In this document: piece by piece, positions 1 through 7,523 of the stretch | How positions within the stretch are numbered: position 1 is the first letter of the stretch | How the letters are laid out: every line of letters begins with the position of its first letter | Source of the DNA: Paraburkholderia silvatlantica | GTDB lineage: Bacteria; Pseudomonadota; Gammaproteobacteria; Burkholderiales; Burkholderiaceae | Direction: 5' to 3' | Assembly: GCF_003096715.1 (NCBI RefSeq) | Contig: NZ_QEOL01000037.1 | Location: forward strand, 1 to 64,000 | DNA: 64,000 nucleotides | Translations under genes and position numbers: made by a program | Notes under the pieces: model-generated | The model's input: only the letters and a program-made list of their open reading frames with translations | Databases searched by the model: none | Told to the model about the DNA's origin: nothing

Positions 1-110
1 ATTTTCGCCGCCTTCCACGCGCCGAACAGCCAGCCCGAACCGATGATCGACCCGAGGCCGGTGAACATCAGCGCGAACGGGCCGATGTTCCGTTGAATAG
101 AACTTTTCAC
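1..110 (-). CDS. APC-family amino acid permease, N-terminal fragment
   Basis: Only the first 36 codons lie in the window; the gene runs off the left edge. It starts with GTG at 110, with AGGAG six bases upstream. The peptide opens with a short polar stretch and then a first membrane helix containing GLGSIIGSGWLFG. That glycine-rich helix is typical of the substrate-binding TM1 of amino acid-polyamine-organocation permeases, which carry amino acids across the inner membrane by proton symport or exchange. The substrate cannot be told from this fragment. Confidence 0.7.
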   Translation of the reverse strand, partial: MKSSIQRNIGPFALMFTGLGSIIGSGWLFGAWKAAK

Positions 111-371
111 GTCTTCTCCTGTTTCGAGAGCAGCTCGACACCGCGTTTATCCCGTCTGTTGTGCGGGCGGGTTTCCCGCGGTTGTCGTACCTCCACACGA
201 ACGATTGCGCCTGCAGGCGCAACTTCCGCGCGGCGCGTAGTTTAACCGGTTGCACCACGGAAGGGCGGCGAAAACGACCGCCTAATACAAAAAAGTCATT
301 TGCTTATCAAGCTTTGTAAGGGTTGGTTTCGACCCTGTAGCAAAAAAATACGAACTTTCCCGGGGACCGGG
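111..371. other. intergenic region between permease and cspA promoter
   Basis: No gene is visible here. It holds the upstream region of the leftward permease gene and the DNA ahead of the rightward cold-shock promoter. Positions 281-360 are AT-richer than the surroundings and could hold further upstream promoter elements, but I see no clear second -35/-10 pair. Confidence 0.4.
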
Positions 372-400
372 TTGACCTTCCGGGCATTTAGCCGTATAAA
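372..400 (+). promoter_or_regulatory. sigma-70 promoter of the cold-shock gene
   Basis: A -35 box TTGACC (372-377) and a -10 box TATAAA (395-400) are separated by exactly 17 bases; each matches the consensus at five of six positions. Transcription would start near 407 and leave a leader of about 137 nt before the cold-shock ATG at 544. Long structured leaders are a known feature of cspA-type genes, where they act as RNA thermosensors. Confidence 0.7.
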
Positions 401-406
401 GTTCGG

Positions 407-543
407 GCAGGATTTCAAGCGGCGAGTGTGAATTGGTCTTTCGTAGTTCGCCCATCAACGGTACTCCGGCTGGTCCCATACCCCTTCCTTGATTTTCGTG
501 CACCTCTCGGGCTTCGGCCTTCATTCATTTTTAGGAAAGTAAT
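407..543 (+). promoter_or_regulatory. long 5' leader of the cold-shock gene
   Basis: About 137 nt separate the predicted start site from the ATG. The leader ends in a clear ribosome binding site, AGGAAAG, five bases before the start codon. By analogy with enterobacterial cspA it may control mRNA stability and translation at low temperature. No conserved cold box can be assigned by eye. Confidence 0.45.
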
Positions 544-747
544 ATGGAAACCGGTACCGTCAAGTGGTTCAATGACGCTAAGGGCTTTGGCTTTATCACT
601 CCGGACGGCGGCGGCGAAGATCTGTTCGCGCACTTCTCGGAAATCAAGGTTGACGGCTTCAAGACGCTGCAAGAGAACCAAAAGGTTCAATTCGAAGTCC
701 GCACGGGCCCGAAGGGCAAGCAAGCTGCCAACATCAAGCCGGTCTAA
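544..747 (+). CDS. cspA: CspA-family cold-shock protein
   Basis: This 67-residue protein is a complete single cold-shock domain, the usual length for the family. The RNP1 motif KGFGFI (residues 13-18) and the RNP2-like DLFAHFS (26-32) provide the aromatic residues that bind single-stranded RNA and DNA. Such proteins act in the cytoplasm as RNA chaperones and transcription antiterminators; many paralogues are constitutive rather than cold-induced. The start follows a good AGGAAAG ribosome binding site. The gene is monocistronic, with its own promoter at 372-400 and a terminator at 827-863. Which csp paralogue this is cannot be told from sequence alone. Confidence 0.93.
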   Translation: METGTVKWFNDAKGFGFITPDGGGEDLFAHFSEIKVDGFKTLQENQKVQFEVRTGPKGKQAANIKPV

Positions 748-826
748 GTACTGCGCTCATTGGTCTGCTACGGCTTTCAGGATCTGAATGCAGCTTCTGC
801 GCAGTCCCTGACTAGCAAGCTTACCG

Positions 827-863
827 AAAAACCCCACTCTTCTTCTCGAAGGTGGGGTTTTTT
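827..863 (+). terminator. rho-independent terminator of the cold-shock gene
   Basis: The arms ACCCCAC (831-837) and GTGGGGT (852-858) form a stem, preceded by an A-run and followed by a T-run. It lies about 80 bp after the cold-shock stop codon. The flanking A- and T-runs mean it could also stop leftward transcription from the convergent Hsp70-like gene. Confidence 0.85.
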
Positions 864-905
864 ATCGTCTGGCGATTTTCAACGGGGCTGGGGCGCCCCG
901 CGCGT

Positions 906-2165
906 TCAGCCGAACAGGCGCTGCGCGTGAATGCCAAGGCCCGTCGCCACACTGGCAAGGCGGTCGCCGAATACGGCCTGCGACTGCGGAAACGCCTCCG
1001 CCAGCGCCTGCGTCAAGAACAAAAGGCCGGTCGAGCCGCCCGTGAAGTACAGCGCGCTCACCTGAGCCGGCGCGATACCCGCCGCCTGCACCGTTTCACG
1101 CGCGGCCTGCACGATGCGGCGCGTCTCCTCGCGGCCCGCCTCGACGAGCTGTGCGTCGCCGAACGCGAGACGCAGGTCCGCTTCGACCGCTTCGAGGTCG
1201 ATCATCGTCTCCCCGCCCGCCGAAACGCCGATCTTCGCCTCCTCGGCGCGCGCCGTGAGCGCGTGCCCCAGGCGCTCGTCGACCACGCGCATCAGCCGGT
1301 CGTGATGGCGCGTGTTGGGGTACAGATGGCGCATGAGCTTCAGCTCGGTCGCGCGCTTGGGCGTGTAGATCGTGTTGATGAGGTGCCAGGTCGCCAGATC
1401 GAAATAAATGCGGTTCGGCACCTCGCGGCCTTCGGGGTCGAGCGACTGGTAGCCCAGTTCGCGCAGGATGGTCGCGAGTTCGACGCGGCGGTCGAAGTCG
1501 GTGCCCGCCACGTGCACGCCGTGATGCGCGAGCACGTCTTCCTTGCGATCGAGCCGCGTCATGCGATCGGGCCCCACGCGCACGAGCGAGAAGTCCGACG
1601 TACCGCCGCCAATGTCGGCGACGAGCACGAGCCCTTCTTCCGCCAGGCGCGACTCGTAGTCGAACGCCGCCGCGATCGGCTCGTACTGGAACTCGATCTC
1701 GCGAAAGCCCACCCGGCGCGCCGCGGCTTCGAGCTGGTCCTGGGCGAGCTGGTCGGCGCGCGGGTCGTCATCGACGAAGAACACCGGACGGCCCAGCACC
1801 GCGCGCGTGATCGGCGTACCCGAGCAACGCTCGGCGCTGCGCTTCAGGTGCTCCAGAAAGATCGCGATGATCTCGGTATAGGGCATCGCGCTGCCGTCGC
1901 CGAGGTCGGTCGTGCTCTCGGCGAGCGGCGAGCCGAGGATGCTCTTCATCGAGCGCATCAGCCGGCCGTCGAAGCCGTCGATATAGGACGCCAGCGCCGC
2001 ACGGCCGAATTCGCGGGTGTGTTCGTCGACGTTGAAGAACACCGCCGTGGGCAAGGTCGTGTGAGCACCCTCCACCGGCGCGAGGCGCATCGCACCGCCG
2101 GCCGCTGCCGGGAGCGCCACCGCCGAATTGGAGGTTCCGAAGTCAATCGCGCAGAAGCTGGTCAT
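906..2165 (-). CDS. Hsp70-family (YegD-like) actin-fold ATPase
   Basis: The 419-residue protein has the Hsp70/actin ATPase fold: phosphate-1 motif CAIDFGTSNS (5-14), phosphate-2 motif ADIGGGTSD (183-191), and an adenosine loop FTGGSTG near residue 385. It ends there, so the substrate-binding and lid domains of DnaK are absent, as in E. coli YegD. The role is therefore probably chaperone-like or regulatory, but the substrate is unknown. I placed the start at 2165, directly before the conserved IDFGTS motif; a 38-codon in-frame extension to 2279 has low-complexity composition and is unlikely to be translated. It is convergent with the cold-shock gene. Confidence 0.85.
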   Translation of the reverse strand: MTSFCAIDFGTSNSAVALPAAAGGAMRLAPVEGAHTTLPTAVFFNVDEHTREFGRAALASYIDGFDGRLMRSMKSILGSPLAESTTDLGDGSAMPYTEIIAIFLEHLKRSAERCSGTPITRAVLGRPVFFVDDDPRADQLAQDQLEAAARRVGFREIEFQYEPIAAAFDYESRLAEEGLVLVADIGGGTSDFSLVRVGPDRMTRLDRKEDVLAHHGVHVAGTDFDRRVELATILRELGYQSLDPEGREVPNRIYFDLATWHLINTIYTPKRATELKLMRHLYPNTRHHDRLMRVVDERLGHALTARAEEAKIGVSAGGETMIDLEAVEADLRLAFGDAQLVEAGREETRRIVQAARETVQAAGIAPAQVSALYFTGGSTGLLFLTQALAEAFPQSQAVFGDRLASVATGLGIHAQRLFG

Positions 2166-2355
2166 GGCAAGAGCGCGCCGCAGCGAATGCGCGCGCAGGA
2201 GAGGAAAGGTCGGGGGATCGGCTTTGTAGCACGAAAGCGCGGCGCGGGGCAACCGCAGGCCCATGATGCGGCCCCGCAAGAAAAAAACGCGCGGGCCGTG
2301 CCGCGCGTTTTCGCTGAAGTTCGCGCACCCTCACGGGCGCGGGACATCTCTTGAA

Positions 2356-2958
2356 TCAGCCCTTGAACGGCTGCTTCCAGGCGTTCGCGTAAGCGATCTC
2401 GCCCACCGCCGAACGCGTGCGCTCCGCCTTTTCGCGGTCGCGCAGCACCGGTTCCAGCTTCTCGGCTTCCCCGTAGTGGCCGATCGAGATGATCGACAAC
2501 GGCTCCACGTCGTTCGGCAGCGCGAATTCCTTGCGGAACGCCTGCACGTCGAAACCGCTCATCTGGTGCGCGGCGAGACCCAGTGCATGCGCCTGGAGCA
2601 CGAGCGACATGGCCGCGGCGCCCGCATCGTACTGCGCCGTGCGATTCACTTCTCCCTTTGCATTGAGCGTGTGTGCCGTCACCGCGATCAGCACCGACGC
2701 CGGCGCGTTCCATTGCTGGTTGAACGGCACGAGCGTGGCGAACGCGCGCTTGAACGCGATTTCGTCTGCGCTGCGGTCGAACACGATAAAGCGCCACGGC
2801 TGCAGGTTGTAGCCCGACGGCGCCCAGCGCGCCGCCTCGATCACCGCGTGCAGCGCCTCGCGGCTCACCGGCTCGCTCGAATAGGCGCGCGGGCTCCAGC
2901 GGCCGGCGATGAGTTCGTGTATGGGCACGGCTGTCGGTGCGGGTTTGTGCTTCGTCAT
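2356..2958 (-). CDS. nitroreductase-family protein
   Basis: This is a roughly 200-residue FMN-dependent nitroreductase-fold protein. The N-terminal SPRAY arginine-containing motif and the WAPSGYNLQPWRF stretch are the usual FMN-binding signatures. A central acidic and aromatic region and the IGHYGE loop match the dimeric family. These enzymes reduce nitroaromatics, quinones or enals with NAD(P)H; the physiological substrate cannot be predicted. I chose ATG at 2958 over the in-frame ATG at 3003, because the family-like sequence begins just after it; the ribosome binding site (AAGG) is weak. The neighbouring MFS gene is transcribed the same way, 164 bp upstream. Confidence 0.82.
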   Translation of the reverse strand: MTKHKPAPTAVPIHELIAGRWSPRAYSSEPVSREALHAVIEAARWAPSGYNLQPWRFIVFDRSADEIAFKRAFATLVPFNQQWNAPASVLIAVTAHTLNAKGEVNRTAQYDAGAAAMSLVLQAHALGLAAHQMSGFDVQAFRKEFALPNDVEPLSIISIGHYGEAEKLEPVLRDREKAERTRSAVGEIAYANAWKQPFKG

Positions 2959-3122
2959 GCCTTGTGTGTCCTTGGGGTGGCGGGCGGCTTGCCCGGGGGT
3001 CACTAGAATAACCGCAGCGCGTGAAATACGCTCAAACGCAACGGGCGACGCTCATGCGTCGCCCATCGGGACGTGCCGAAGCACGAATCGGCGCTTTGAA
3101 GTTGCGGTGCGCGAACGCCGTG

Positions 3123-4406
3123 TCAGGCCGTTTGCACACCCACGGCGCGCGGCCCGCGGTTGATGCGCAGCACGAGGAACGATGCCACGAGACACAGGCC
3201 GCCCGAAATCATCGACGCCACCGTGTAGGTGCCGAGGCTCGCGCGCAACAGGCCCGCGCCGAACGCCGCAAACGCCGCACCGAGCTGATGGCCCGCCACG
3301 ACCCAGCCGAACACGATCGGCGCGCGCTCCTTGCCGAAGACGTCGGTGGCGAGACGCACGGTCGGCGGCACCGTCGCGATCCAGTCGAGCCCGTAGAACA
3401 CCGCGAAAATCGGCAGCCCGAAAAAGTCGATGCCGAACGCGTGCGGCAGATAGATCAACGAAAGTCCGCGCAGCCCGTAGTACCAGAACAGCAGCACGCG
3501 GCTGTTGAAGCGGTCCGAGAGCCAGCCCGAGAGCGTCGTGCCAAACAGGTCGAAAATGCCCATCGTGGCGAGCAGCGAGGCGCCCTGCACCTCGGTCATG
3601 CCGTAGTCGCCGCACATCGCGATGAGGTGCGTGCCCACATAGCCGTTCGTGCTCGCGCCACAAATGAAGAAGCTAAAGAAGAGCAGCCAGAAGTCGCGCG
3701 TGCGGCTCGCCATGAAGAGCGCGTCGAACGCGATCTTCAGCGGATTCTGATGCGGCGCGGGCGGGGCGACCGGGGTGCTCTCGTCCTCGCCGAACGGACG
3801 CAGGTTCACGCTCGCGGGCCGCTCGGGCAGCAGGAACAGCACGAGCGGCAGCACCGCGGCAGCCGCCACCGCGACCACGAGCACCACCGACTGCCAGCCG
3901 TGCTTCTCCACGATCGCCGCGAGGAGCGGCAGAAACACGAGCTGGCCCGTGGCCGAACTCGCGGTGAGAATGCCCATGGCAAGCCCGCGGTGCGAGTGGA
4001 ACCAGCGCGTAACGACGGTGGCCGAGAGCGAGAGCGCCGCGACGCCGGTGGCGCCGCCCACCATCACGCCCCAGATCAGGATCATCTGCCACGGATGCGT
4101 CATCAGCGCGGAAAGCGCCACGCCCGCCGCCATCGTGCCGAGCGCCGCGAGCAGCGTGGGCCGCACGCCGAATCGCTGCATGGCCGCCGCCGCAAACGGC
4201 CCCATCAGCCCATAGAGCGCGATGTTCACCGAGATGGCGAGCGAGATCGTCGCCCGGCTCCAGCCGAACTGCTGCTCGAGCGGCACCATCATCACGCTGG
4301 GCGTGGCGCGCGTGCCGGCCGCCGCCAGCAGTACCAGAAACACCACCGCCACGACGAGCCATCCGTAGTGGAAACGCCCGCCTATTCGTCTTGCTGCCCA
4401 GTTCAT
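3123..4406 (-). CDS. MFS transporter (monocarboxylate/oxalate-formate antiporter-like)
   Basis: The 427-residue protein has about twelve hydrophobic segments in two halves joined by a cytoplasmic loop near residues 190-230 that contains RPASVN. The first helix follows GGRFHYGWLVVAVVF, a signature of the oxalate/formate and monocarboxylate antiporter branch. It should move a small organic anion across the inner membrane by symport or exchange. The start at 4406 has a clear AGGAG seven bases upstream; an ATG at 4454 lacks one. It is divergent from the TetR gene at 4581 and shares a 174-bp control region with two palindromic sites, so that regulator probably represses it. Confidence 0.85.
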   Translation of the reverse strand: MNWAARRIGGRFHYGWLVVAVVFLVLLAAAGTRATPSVMMVPLEQQFGWSRATISLAISVNIALYGLMGPFAAAAMQRFGVRPTLLAALGTMAAGVALSALMTHPWQMILIWGVMVGGATGVAALSLSATVVTRWFHSHRGLAMGILTASSATGQLVFLPLLAAIVEKHGWQSVVLVVAVAAAAVLPLVLFLLPERPASVNLRPFGEDESTPVAPPAPHQNPLKIAFDALFMASRTRDFWLLFFSFFICGASTNGYVGTHLIAMCGDYGMTEVQGASLLATMGIFDLFGTTLSGWLSDRFNSRVLLFWYYGLRGLSLIYLPHAFGIDFFGLPIFAVFYGLDWIATVPPTVRLATDVFGKERAPIVFGWVVAGHQLGAAFAAFGAGLLRASLGTYTVASMISGGLCLVASFLVLRINRGPRAVGVQTA

Positions 4407-4495
4407 CGGTGCTCCTGTCACGGCGCGCCGGTTTCGACACGCCGATGTTTTCATTGGTATGACCGCTCGCTGCGACGATTCGTCATCGCTCGATT

Positions 4496-4511
4496 GTTAC
4501 CGATCGGTCAC
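4496..4511. promoter_or_regulatory. palindromic operator 1 between MFS and TetR genes
   Basis: The 16-bp site GTTACCGATCGGTCAC is an inverted repeat with half-sites GTTACCG and CGGTCAC, one mismatch from perfect. It lies in the MFS-tetR divergent region and is a close copy of the site at 4530-4545. Confidence 0.7.
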
Positions 4512-4529
4512 AAGTGTGTTGCGATAGTA

Positions 4530-4545
4530 GTTACCGCTCGGTAAC
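4530..4545. promoter_or_regulatory. palindromic operator 2 between MFS and TetR genes
   Basis: The site GTTACCGCTCGGTAAC has perfect 7-bp arms around a 2-bp centre. It begins 34 bp after the start of operator 1, close to three helical turns, so two dimers could bind on one face of the DNA. This is the classical arrangement for TetR autoregulation plus control of the divergent gene. Confidence 0.75.
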
Positions 4546-4580
4546 ATGTCAAGCAATCACCCTGATCGCGAGATGCCCTC

Positions 4581-5222
4581 ATGAAACACGAAGGCCACGA
4601 CGAAACCGCTACCGCCGCTGCCCGCACGCCCCGCCCCCGCGCGCAAACGGCTGGGGCGCGCGCGCACGAGCACCTGCTGCGCGCCGCTGACGAGCTGTTC
4701 TATCGCGAAGGCGTGCGCGCGGTCGGCATCGAGGCCGTGGTCGAGCGCGCCGGCGTCAACAAGATGAGCCTTTACCGGCAGTTTTCGTCGAAGGACGATC
4801 TCGTCGTCGCCTACCTGCAGCGCTGCGACGTGCGCTTTTTCGAGCGCTTCGACGAAAGTCTCGCGAAGCACCCCGGCGAGCCGGCAAAGCAGTTGGTGCA
4901 GTATTTCGAGGATCTCGTGCGCCGCGCCTCGGTGGCGGACTATCGCGGCTGTCCGTTCGTCAACGTCGCGACCGAATTTCCCGACGCCACCCACCCCGCA
5001 CGGCGCAGCGTCGACAACAACAAGACGCGCCTCATGGCACGGCTCACCGCGCTCGCGCAGGAAGCAGGCGCCAACGATCCAGTCGCGCTTGCGGAGGAAC
5101 TCGCGCTGCTGGTCGAAGGCATCTATGCCGCAAGCCAGACTTACGGCCCCGGCTGCGGCCCGATTCTCGCGGCGCCGCGCATGGCAAAGCTGTTGATCGA
5201 GGCGGCATGCCCCCGGCGCTAG
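4581..5222 (+). CDS. TetR-family transcriptional regulator
   Basis: The 213-residue protein has the TetR helix-turn-helix at about residues 27-75: HLLRAADELFYREGVRAVGI, then VVERAGVNKMSLYRQFSSK. The recognition helix and the LYRQF motif are typical. The all-helical C-terminal half would form the ligand pocket and dimer interface; no ligand can be named. It is transcribed divergently from an MFS transporter, with two near-identical palindromes in the gap, which suggests a local repressor controlling itself and the transporter. The DUF1415 gene starts 20 bp after its stop and may be co-transcribed. Confidence 0.9.
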   Translation: MKHEGHDETATAAARTPRPRAQTAGARAHEHLLRAADELFYREGVRAVGIEAVVERAGVNKMSLYRQFSSKDDLVVAYLQRCDVRFFERFDESLAKHPGEPAKQLVQYFEDLVRRASVADYRGCPFVNVATEFPDATHPARRSVDNNKTRLMARLTALAQEAGANDPVALAEELALLVEGIYAASQTYGPGCGPILAAPRMAKLLIEAACPRR

Positions 5223-5241
5223 CCGCCCGTAAAATGGCACG

Positions 5242-5811
5242 ATGAACGAAACCGTTGCTCTGTCCCCCGAACACGCCGCCATTCTCGAAGCGACGCGCCA
5301 CTGGCTCACGCGCGCCGTGATTGGCCTGAACCTCTGCCCGTTCGCGAAAAGCGTGCACGTGAAGAACCAGATTCGCTACGTGATCAGCGAGGCGACCGAC
5401 CTGGAAGGTGTCCTCACTGATCTCGAACGCGAGTTGCAAACACTGGCAGAGGCCGATGCCGCGGACATCGACACGACGCTCCTGATCCTGCCCCGCGCGC
5501 TGGCCGACTTCGCCGATTTCAACGACGCGGCCTGGTTTGCCGAGCGCCTCGTACAGCAGTTGCGCCTCGAAGGCACGCTCCAGGTCGCGAGCTTTCACCC
5601 GCAATTCCAGTTCGAGGGCACCGAGCCCGACGACATCGAGAACTACACGAACCGCGCGCCGTATCCGATCCTGCATCTGCTGCGGGAGGCCAGCATCGAG
5701 CGCGCGGTCGAGGCATTCCCCGACGCCGCCGACATCTACGAACGCAACCAGGAAACGCTGCGCAGGCTCGGCTTCGAAGGTTGGCAAGACTGGATGAGCA
5801 AGCGCGCCTGA
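5242..5811 (+). CDS. DUF1415-family protein
   Basis: The 189-residue soluble protein matches the DUF1415 family by its conserved blocks: GLNLCPFAK near residue 30, FHPQFQF near 115 and NRAPYPILHLLRE near 135. The family is widespread in proteobacteria and has no established function. Conserved Cys and His residues in these blocks could suggest metal or redox chemistry, but that is speculation. It follows the TetR gene by 20 bp and converges on the methyltransferase at 5831. Confidence 0.8.
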   Translation: MNETVALSPEHAAILEATRHWLTRAVIGLNLCPFAKSVHVKNQIRYVISEATDLEGVLTDLERELQTLAEADAADIDTTLLILPRALADFADFNDAAWFAERLVQQLRLEGTLQVASFHPQFQFEGTEPDDIENYTNRAPYPILHLLREASIERAVEAFPDAADIYERNQETLRRLGFEGWQDWMSKRA

Positions 5812-5830
5812 CACCGCGCCGCCCACGAGT

Positions 5831-6694
5831 TCAGCCTTCGGTTGCCGCTTCGGAAGCCGCCTCGCCCTCGTCGGCGAAAAAGCGCTCGCGCAGGTCCGCC
5901 AGCCCGAAAGTCTCGAGAATCTCGGCCAGCCGCGCCGCCGGACGGCGTCGCGGCAAATCCTTGTACTGGGCGATGATGAGTTCGTTCTTCATCGAGTGCT
6001 CCCAGCCCACCAGTTCCGTCACGCTCACCTGATAGCCGTGCGCCTCGAGTTGCAGACAGCGCAGCACGTTGGTGATCTGGCTGCCGAATTCGCGCGTATG
6101 CAGCGGATGACGCCAGATCTCCGTGAGCGCCTGGCCGAGCGACTTGCCCTTGTTGCGTCGCAGCACACCCGCCACCTCGGCCTGGCAGCACGGCACGACC
6201 ACGATGTAGCGCGCGTGCTTCTTGAGTCCGAAACGCAGGGCGTCGTCGGTGGCGGTGTCGCAGGCATGCAGCGCGGTCACGATATCGACGGTCGGCGGGA
6301 GTTGCGGCGAGGTGATCGAATCGGCTACCGACAGGTTCAGGAACGACATCCCGCCAAAGCCCAGCCGTTTGGCCAGCGCCTGCGAATGCTGCACAAGCTC
6401 GTCGCGCGTCTCGATGCCATAAATATGTGACCTGTCGCGCTGATCCTTGAAGAACAGGTCGTAGAGAATAAAGCCCAGATAGGACTTGCCCGCACCGTGA
6501 TCGACGAGGGTCACGTCGCGGCCATCCTGCTTGAGGTCCTTGAGCAGCGGCTCGATGAACTGGAACAGGTGATAGACCTGCTTCAGCTTGCGGCGGCTGT
6601 CCTGGTTCATCTTGCCGTCGCGCGTCAGGATGTGGAGTTCCTTGAGGAGTTCGACAGACTGGTTCGGACGGACTTCGTAAGTCTTGCTGGACAT
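5831..6694 (-). CDS. class I SAM-dependent methyltransferase
   Basis: The 287-residue protein has a Rossmann-type methyltransferase core. The SAM motif I is VDHGAGKSYLGF (near residue 65), and the acidic residue at the end of strand 2 is in YGIETRDE. A helical N-terminal region of about 55 residues precedes it. The motif DHGAGKSYLG resembles the Methyltransf_32/GCD14-like group that modifies RNA or small molecules. A CHACDTATDDALRFG stretch and a later CCQAE form a Cys-rich patch. The substrate is unknown. It is monocistronic, convergent with DUF1415. Confidence 0.8.
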   Translation of the reverse strand: MSSKTYEVRPNQSVELLKELHILTRDGKMNQDSRRKLKQVYHLFQFIEPLLKDLKQDGRDVTLVDHGAGKSYLGFILYDLFFKDQRDRSHIYGIETRDELVQHSQALAKRLGFGGMSFLNLSVADSITSPQLPPTVDIVTALHACDTATDDALRFGLKKHARYIVVVPCCQAEVAGVLRRNKGKSLGQALTEIWRHPLHTREFGSQITNVLRCLQLEAHGYQVSVTELVGWEHSMKNELIIAQYKDLPRRRPAARLAEILETFGLADLRERFFADEGEAASEAATEG

Positions 6695-7067
6695 CGGCGT
6701 GGTCAGATGAAAGGCGTGGTATGTCGCGAAACGTGCGACAGGCGACAGAAGGGTCGCCGTATTTCTGTCATTTTACGGAAAAAGCTGATCAAGGCTGCCG
6801 AACCCATAAGAGCAGCGAGTGTCGGAATAGCGTCCAGGCACGCTGACCCACGTGCGGACAGGAGGGAAGGGGTTGAATAGAAGAGACACGAGGATTTTGT
6901 CCCCGATGCCCAAAAAGGACCAAAACGCAGCGCGACCGGACGGCAACGAATCGACAGGCGCGCATTGGGAGGTCGCACCGGGAGTGCCGGTTGCGATGAA
7001 TCAGGCTGGCGCAGTCCTCGCTGCGCGAAGAGCGCGCGACGCTGTACGGCCTTGCATGGGGCATGCA
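6695..7067. other. gene-free divergent region
   Basis: The 373-bp gap separates the leftward methyltransferase from the rightward small gene at 7068. The right-hand frame is open back to 6852, so the small protein could start earlier, but the added sequence has no family-like character. I see no convincing promoter pair, RNA gene or repeat. Confidence 0.4.
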
Positions 7068-7388
7068 ATGAATACGATACCTGACGGAAACGCAGAGCAA
7101 AAATTCCAGGAACTGCTTACGAAACTCGTCACGGTTCCCGACTGGACGGAAAAGCAGCAACTGGAGCTGGAAATGGCGCGCGACATCTCGGTGGAGATGC
7201 TGCGGGTCGCCGAGAGCATGCGCGACGGCCCTTCGGATCTCGAGACCTGCCTGATTCTGCTGAAGTACGCGAAGGTGCTCGATTTCGTGATGTCGGCGCT
7301 GGCGTCGCGCCGCGATATCAAGCCACAAACGCTGCGCGTGATTTTCAAGCTGGCAGGCCTGAAGGTCGACGAAGCCTATCCGGGGTGA
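7068..7388 (+). CDS. conserved hypothetical protein, helical
   Basis: I do not recognise a named family. The 106-residue product is predicted to be almost wholly alpha-helical, with alternating acidic and hydrophobic residues (TEKQQLELEMARDISVEMLR) and no signal peptide or membrane segment. It ends in an ordered-looking ASRRDIKPQTLRVIFKLAGL stretch. I chose ATG 7068; ATG 7056 or starts as far back as 6852 are possible because the frame stays open, but the upstream residues look like non-coding high-GC sequence. A rho-independent terminator at 7458-7496 supports it being a real single-gene transcript. Confidence 0.6.
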   Translation: MNTIPDGNAEQKFQELLTKLVTVPDWTEKQQLELEMARDISVEMLRVAESMRDGPSDLETCLILLKYAKVLDFVMSALASRRDIKPQTLRVIFKLAGLKVDEAYPG

Positions 7389-7457
7389 AGCCGATGTCAG
7401 TCTGACGCGCACCCGGCGCGGCAGCCAGGCCGCCGACGCCGATACTCGACACCCCCA

Positions 7458-7496
7458 CGGGCCGCATGGATTGTTCACGGCCCGGCTTTTTCTTTA
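7458..7496 (+). terminator. rho-independent terminator after hypothetical gene
   Basis: The arms CGGGCCG (7458-7464) and CGGCCCG (7478-7484) flank a 13-nt loop and are followed by a T-rich tract to 7495. It ends the transcript of the 7068-7388 gene, just before the convergent methyltransferase. Confidence 0.75.
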
Positions 7497-7523
7497 TTGA
7501 CAACGCTTTTTCCCGCCGCCGGC

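Noticed and set aside
852..2354. A 500-codon open frame antisense to the Hsp70-like gene
   Set aside because: Arg-rich low-complexity translation; the opposite strand carries clear ATPase motifs.
4459..4474. A third TetR-like site, ATGACCGCTCGCTGCG
   Set aside because: Only about ten of 16 bases match and the second half-site is lost; not strong enough to list.
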